Source: Flavobacterium sp. (GTDB lineage: Bacteria > Bacteroidota > Bacteroidia > Flavobacteriales > Flavobacteriaceae). Taken from it: a stretch of DNA of 64,000 nucleotides. Every line of letters begins with the position of its first letter. The stretch's first letter is position 1. The notes beneath the pieces were generated by a model. The model was given only the letters and a program-made list of their open reading frames with translations, had not been told where the DNA came from and made no database searches. Positions 60,615 through 64,000 of this stretch are shown in pieces. The translations under genes and the position numbers were made by a program. The DNA is taken from assembly GCF_039595935.1 (NCBI RefSeq), contig NZ_JBCNKR010000005.1, forward strand, positions 1 to 64,000, read 5' to 3'.

Positions 60615-61406
60615 ATGAAAAAAGAGATCACAGTTGATAAAGCTATTAATAAAGGTCAGTTAAAACTTATTTTTCTACCACTTTTGATCTTTTTTATTTT
60701 TATTGGCTTGGGTTTATTTTTTGAAAAAAATCAATTCATCGGAGCATGGATAATGCTAATAAGCTTATTCCTTGGTTTTATATTTAGATGGTTAACATGG
60801 AGTTTTTTTGTTAACAGATGGAAAATATGGGCGTTTGAAAACGTTCAAAATGTACATGAATTAAAACAAAAGGCAATTGAGCAAAAGTTAATATGGAGAG
60901 ATGGAAGCTGGTTTGAAAAAACAGAATTTAAAAGCCAAAAACAAAAAACAAAACTAAAAGAATTAGAGAAAAAGTTTCTTAAAAAAGATGTTTATAAAGA
61001 TGACATAAATGTGCCGAAAGAAACAAAAATTTTTTATTCAAAATTTACATTAATAACAAATATATCTATTTATTTTTTTTCATTTTCATTCATAGCTTTT
61101 TACATTTTTGAGAATATTATAATAAGAATTGTTTTAGTAGTAATAGCTGTCTTTTTAAATTATAGTTTAATTAAAAAACTTATAAATAGAGAACCACAAA
61201 TTATAATTAATGACTTAGGAATTAAATTTGAAAGCAAAAAGTTAATTCCATGGAATAAAATTCAAAATGAGCATGTTATAACTAATTTTCTTGTTTTTAA
61301 TGACACATCTATTGAAACTGAATATTTGAATATCAAAACTAGTAAGCTAGAAAAATTGCTTCGAGTTTACAGAGTTCGTTTTGAAAACAATTCTACGTCA
61401 CGATAA
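60615..61406 (+). CDS. Membrane protein of unknown function
   Basis: The 263-residue protein has two helices near the N-terminus (about 14-35 and 42-62), a charged cytoplasmic stretch (about 75-135, many Lys/Glu/Gln) and two further helices (about 140-165 and 167-188). A soluble tail follows with a PH-like strand pattern (PQIIINDLGIKFESKKLIPW). No family is recognised, though the tail recalls bacterial PH-domain membrane proteins. Its end overlaps the convergent ABC ATPase gene by 14 nt. Confidence 0.65.
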   Translation: MKKEITVDKAINKGQLKLIFLPLLIFFIFIGLGLFFEKNQFIGAWIMLISLFLGFIFRWLTWSFFVNRWKIWAFENVQNVHELKQKAIEQKLIWRDGSWFEKTEFKSQKQKTKLKELEKKFLKKDVYKDDINVPKETKIFYSKFTLITNISIYFFSFSFIAFYIFENIIIRIVLVVIAVFLNYSLIKKLINREPQIIINDLGIKFESKKLIPWNKIQNEHVITNFLVFNDTSIETEYLNIKTSKLEKLLRVYRVRFENNSTSR

Positions 61407-62169
61407 ACTTTCCTTTTTCGGCATCAAAAATTATATGTTCGTCTTTAAACAATTCTGCAAAACTTCCGTTTGAAATTAAATTACAAGGTTCATCCTGAAC
61501 TACATTTTCAGGAGTCATGAGAATCATTTCATCACTTAATTGTATTGCCAGATCAATATCATGAGTTGAAAACAAGATACATTTTTGAGTTTCCTGAGTC
61601 AGCTTTTTTAGAAGTTTAAATAACGAAACTTTATGAAGTAAATCTAAATGCGTGGTTGGTTCATCCAGAATAATTAGCGGAGTATCTTGTGTCAAAGCTC
61701 TGGCTATTAAAACTTTTTGCAATTGTCCATCGCTAATTTGATAATGTTTTTTATGCGAAAGATGTTCGATTTGTGTCAGTTTCATGGCTTCCTGAACTTT
61801 TTCGATATCTGTTTGGGTTAAAGTTCCAACCCAATTTGTATAAGGCTGACGACCAAGCGCCACTAATTCAAAAACAGAAAGATTACTCGGCGGCAGTTTT
61901 TCTGTTAAAACCAAACTTAAATTCTGCGCTAAATCTAAAGGCTGATAAGCCGAAATATCTTTGTCATTCAAATAAACATTTCCCACCAAAGGATGCTGAA
62001 TTCCTGTAATGGTTCTCAGTAAAGTCGATTTCCCAATTCCGTTTGCTCCAATTAAAGAAATGAGTTTTCCTGAACTTAAATTTAAATTTAAATTCTCAGC
62101 AATAGTCACAACCGTTTTCTTGGATTTATATCCAATGTTTAAATTTGTTGTTTTTAAGATACTTATCAT
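61393..62169 (-). CDS. ABC transporter ATP-binding protein, iron/cobalamin type
   Basis: The 258-residue ATPase has Walker A (LIGANGIGKSTLLRT), Q-loop, signature (YQISDGQLQKVLIARAL, with SDGQ in place of the usual SGGQ) and Walker B (PLIILDEPTTHLDL) with the following His switch (FSTHDIDLAI). It belongs to the FecE/BtuD/FhuC group that energises uptake of siderophores, haem or cobalamin. It is third in the leftward order binding protein, permease, ATPase. A hairpin repeat lies between it and the permease gene. Confidence 0.94.
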   Translation of the reverse strand: MISILKTTNLNIGYKSKKTVVTIAENLNLNLSSGKLISLIGANGIGKSTLLRTITGIQHPLVGNVYLNDKDISAYQPLDLAQNLSLVLTEKLPPSNLSVFELVALGRQPYTNWVGTLTQTDIEKVQEAMKLTQIEHLSHKKHYQISDGQLQKVLIARALTQDTPLIILDEPTTHLDLLHKVSLFKLLKKLTQETQKCILFSTHDIDLAIQLSDEMILMTPENVVQDEPCNLISNGSFAELFKDEHIIFDAEKGKFIVT

Positions 62170-62218
62170 TTTTTTTAAGTTGCTAAGGTTCTGAGATACT
62201 AAGCTGCTGAGTTTTTTC

Positions 62219-62284
62219 TTTTGCCACAGATTTCACAGATTACATAGATTTTAATCATTTAAATCCGTGAAATCTGTGGCAAAA
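62219..62284. repeat. GCCACAGATT hairpin repeat, copy 3
   Basis: Arms TTTTGCCACAGATTTCACAG... (from 62219) and its near-exact complement (62261-62284) form a hairpin with an AT loop inside the ABC transporter operon, between permease and ATPase genes. Confidence 0.85.
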
Positions 62285-62286
62285 AA

Positions 62287-63315
62287 TCATTTAAAATTTC
62301 TTTTTCTAACTAAAAGCCAAATCACAACCGGCGCACCAATTATAGACGTTATGGCATTTATGGGAAGCGTAACATCGAATCCCGGCATTTGCGAAACAAT
62401 ATCACAAAACAGCATTATAATCGATCCAAAGAACAAAGTACTCCAAAACAGAATCGTATGATTACTAGTTTGAAAAGTCAGCTTTGCAATATGCGGAACT
62501 GCCAGTCCAACAAAAGCAATTGGCCCTGCAAAAGCAGTAATTGCTCCAGACAAAATACTCGTTGCAAATATGATAATCAGTCTTGCTTTTTTAAAATTAA
62601 GCCCCATACTTTTTGCGTAGTTTTCACCTAACAATAAAGCATTTAAAGGCTTGATACTTTTAGCACTTAAAAGCAGTCCAATTCCAACACAAACTGTCAA
62701 GATTCCAATTATTGACCACGAAAGATTTCCAAGACTTCCCATTGACCAAAAAGTAAATTTCTGCAATTGTTCTGCCGTGCTGAAATACGTTAAAACACTC
62801 ACAATTGCAGTTGTAAAACTTCCAAACATTAATCCGACAATTAAAATTGCCATTGTATCGCGCAATCTTTGCGAAACAACTAAAACCAATAATAAAACTA
62901 AAGTACTTCCAAATGTCGATGCTATTACAATTCCGTATGATGAAAGCGCAATAACGCTCAAAAATGAAGGCAGAAACCCTGCACCTAAAATTACAAAAGC
63001 AACGCCTAAACTCGCACCTGAACTTAATCCTAAAACATAAGGCCCCGCAAGCGGATTTCGAAACAAAGTCTGCATCAAAAGTCCGCTCATCGAAAGTCCG
63101 GCTCCAACCAAAACAGCCGTAATCGCTTTTGGCAAACGGTAATTAATTATAATATATTCCCAAGTCGATTTTGCTGCATGACCACCCGTTAAACTGGCAA
63201 AAACATCTTTTAACGGAATCATAACCGATCCTAAACTAATGCTTGCCAAAAACATCAGTAAAAGACCAAGGGCCAAAACGACAAATAAAATAGTATTTCG
63301 TTTTTTATCTGCCAA
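62287..63315 (-). CDS. FecCD-family ABC transporter permease
   Basis: The 342-residue permease has about ten predicted helices. It carries the family signatures VLVGAGLSMSGLLMQTLFRNPLAGP... in pieces, namely GAGLSMSGLLMQTLFRNPLA and GPIAFVGLAVPHIAKL, the cytoplasmic coupling region. It forms a homodimeric channel for siderophore, haem or cobalamin import with the downstream ATPase. The gene starts 1 nt after the binding-protein stop, showing tight coupling. Confidence 0.95.
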   Translation of the reverse strand: MADKKRNTILFVVLALGLLLMFLASISLGSVMIPLKDVFASLTGGHAAKSTWEYIIINYRLPKAITAVLVGAGLSMSGLLMQTLFRNPLAGPYVLGLSSGASLGVAFVILGAGFLPSFLSVIALSSYGIVIASTFGSTLVLLLVLVVSQRLRDTMAILIVGLMFGSFTTAIVSVLTYFSTAEQLQKFTFWSMGSLGNLSWSIIGILTVCVGIGLLLSAKSIKPLNALLLGENYAKSMGLNFKKARLIIIFATSILSGAITAFAGPIAFVGLAVPHIAKLTFQTSNHTILFWSTLFFGSIIMLFCDIVSQMPGFDVTLPINAITSIIGAPVVIWLLVRKRNFK

Positions 63316-63316
63316 T

Positions 63317-64000
63317 TTAGTTCAGTTTTGATGCAAAAGTAAATTCGTAGCTCGTCATTAAATCAGGATGAAAAATTTTGATATAATCTTTTAAAACCAA
63401 ATCCGGACGACTTGGCGCTAATTCATAATAAACTGTTCCGCCGGTTGCTCCTAATTTCCCTTCAAAATTGTAAACATTTTTATTTTTAAAAGCATCAAAT
63501 TCTCCATAATGCGGATTTGCTTTTTGCAGTTCATCCAAACTTTTAAACGATCCTGATGCAATCCAGATATCAGCTTCTTTAGCTTTATCCAGTACTTTTT
63601 CAAAAGACAATCCTTCACTTCCTGTTCCCTTTAAATCTGCCCAGATATAATTTGCTTTGGCATCTTTCATAAATTGTGCAACCCAGCTGTTTCCTTTTGC
63701 AACATACCAAACATCTTCATACATTGAACCATATAAAACTTTAGACGTAGAAGGTTTATCAGCTACTAATTTTTGCGCTTGTTTATAACTGTCAACAATT
63801 TTATCAAAAAGCTCTTTTGCTTTATCTTCTTTTCCAAATAAAGCACCATACAATTTTATCCATTCGGCTTTACCAAGTGGAGACTGCTCCATCCAATCGC
63901 CTTGAATTAAAACATTCAAACCGCTTTTTTTCAAATTATCCAGCATCGGGTTATTGTTGTCAACTCCAAAAGTTACAATCAAATCTGGCGACAATTCTAT
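63317..64000 (-). CDS. ABC transporter periplasmic substrate-binding protein (partial, cut by the right edge)
   Basis: The open frame continues through the right edge, so the N-terminus and signal peptide are outside the window. The visible 228 residues show the type III binding-protein pattern: SPDLIVTFGVDNNN at the edge, a central long helix (GKEDKAKELFDKIVDSYKQA) and the C-lobe (YGSMYEDVWYVAKGNSWVAQ). These proteins deliver iron-siderophore, haem or cobalamin to FecCD permeases. The downstream permease and ATPase complete the importer. Substrate cannot be decided without the missing part. Confidence 0.9.
   Translation of the reverse strand: MELSPDLIVTFGVDNNNPMLDNLKKSGLNVLIQGDWMEQSPLGKAEWIKLYGALFGKEDKAKELFDKIVDSYKQAQKLVADKPSTSKVLYGSMYEDVWYVAKGNSWVAQFMKDAKANYIWADLKGTGSEGLSFEKVLDKAKEADIWIASGSFKSLDELQKANPHYGEFDAFKNKNVYNFEGKLGATGGTVYYELAPSRPDLVLKDYIKIFHPDLMTSYEFTFASKLN

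Overview
The window reads as chromosome of a Flavobacterium or close Flavobacteriaceae relative. It is AT-rich, and many genes are preceded by the Bacteroidetes sigma promoter (TTG, about 20 nt, TAnnTTTG). Three proteins end in type IX secretion (T9SS) sorting domains, lipoproteins with S-C lipoboxes are common, and core proteins (ThrRS, IF3, DnaB, AccA, split transketolase, Tgt) are of the flavobacterial type. No phage, transposase, plasmid or CRISPR array was seen.

Layout. 1-450 holds three tandem minus-strand promoters and a leader for a probable rRNA operon beyond the left edge. 1.1-4.5 kb is the translation operon thrS-infC-rpmI-rplT, where infC can only start at a non-standard codon. 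4.5-8.7 kb has a Crp-like regulator with an AhpD-like protein, a secreted nuclease, an amidotransferase-like exported protein and two tiny membrane proteins. 8.6-11.4 kb is a NarL-type two-component system with two orphan proteins. 11.6-24.3 kb is housekeeping: dnaB, accA, a DMT exporter, an LptF/G permease, tgt, a YdjC-type deacetylase, split transketolase, an FKBP lipoprotein, an S4 protein, a PyrR-like protein, aroK and a tRNA cluster (Lys, Lys, Leu).

24.5-36.7 kb carries a frameshifted lipoprotein, a LytS/LytTR two-component system next to a secreted leucine-rich-repeat T9SS protein, a papain-like lipoprotein, a TPR protein and a T9SS CotH protein, followed by a Kir-type channel. 37.7-47.5 kb is the most coherent accessory block. 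It holds a CarH/LitR-like B12-type MerR regulator, crtI, crtB, crtZ, an SRPBCC protein, photolyase, an ABC1 kinase, a TetR regulator, a TIGR01777 epimerase and a YceI protein. Two of its promoters share the inverted repeat TTGTTTAA-N16-TTAAACAA, so I read it as a light and photo-oxidative stress island. 51.3-53.7 kb encodes an ECF sigma factor overlapping a protein that joins an anti-sigma-like N-terminus, one membrane helix, a repetitive linker and a C-terminal outer-membrane barrel. 54-64 kb has a giant T9SS nuclease, an SDR, RNA-modification genes and an iron/cobalamin-type ABC importer cut by the right edge.

Intergenic DNA is rich in small repeats: seven heptanucleotide tandem arrays, three GCCACAGATT hairpin loci, two ~105-bp TTGTCAT...ATGACAA elements flanking crtZ-phr, and a 175-bp nested inverted repeat. 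Functions are read from motifs and family knowledge only; no database search was run.
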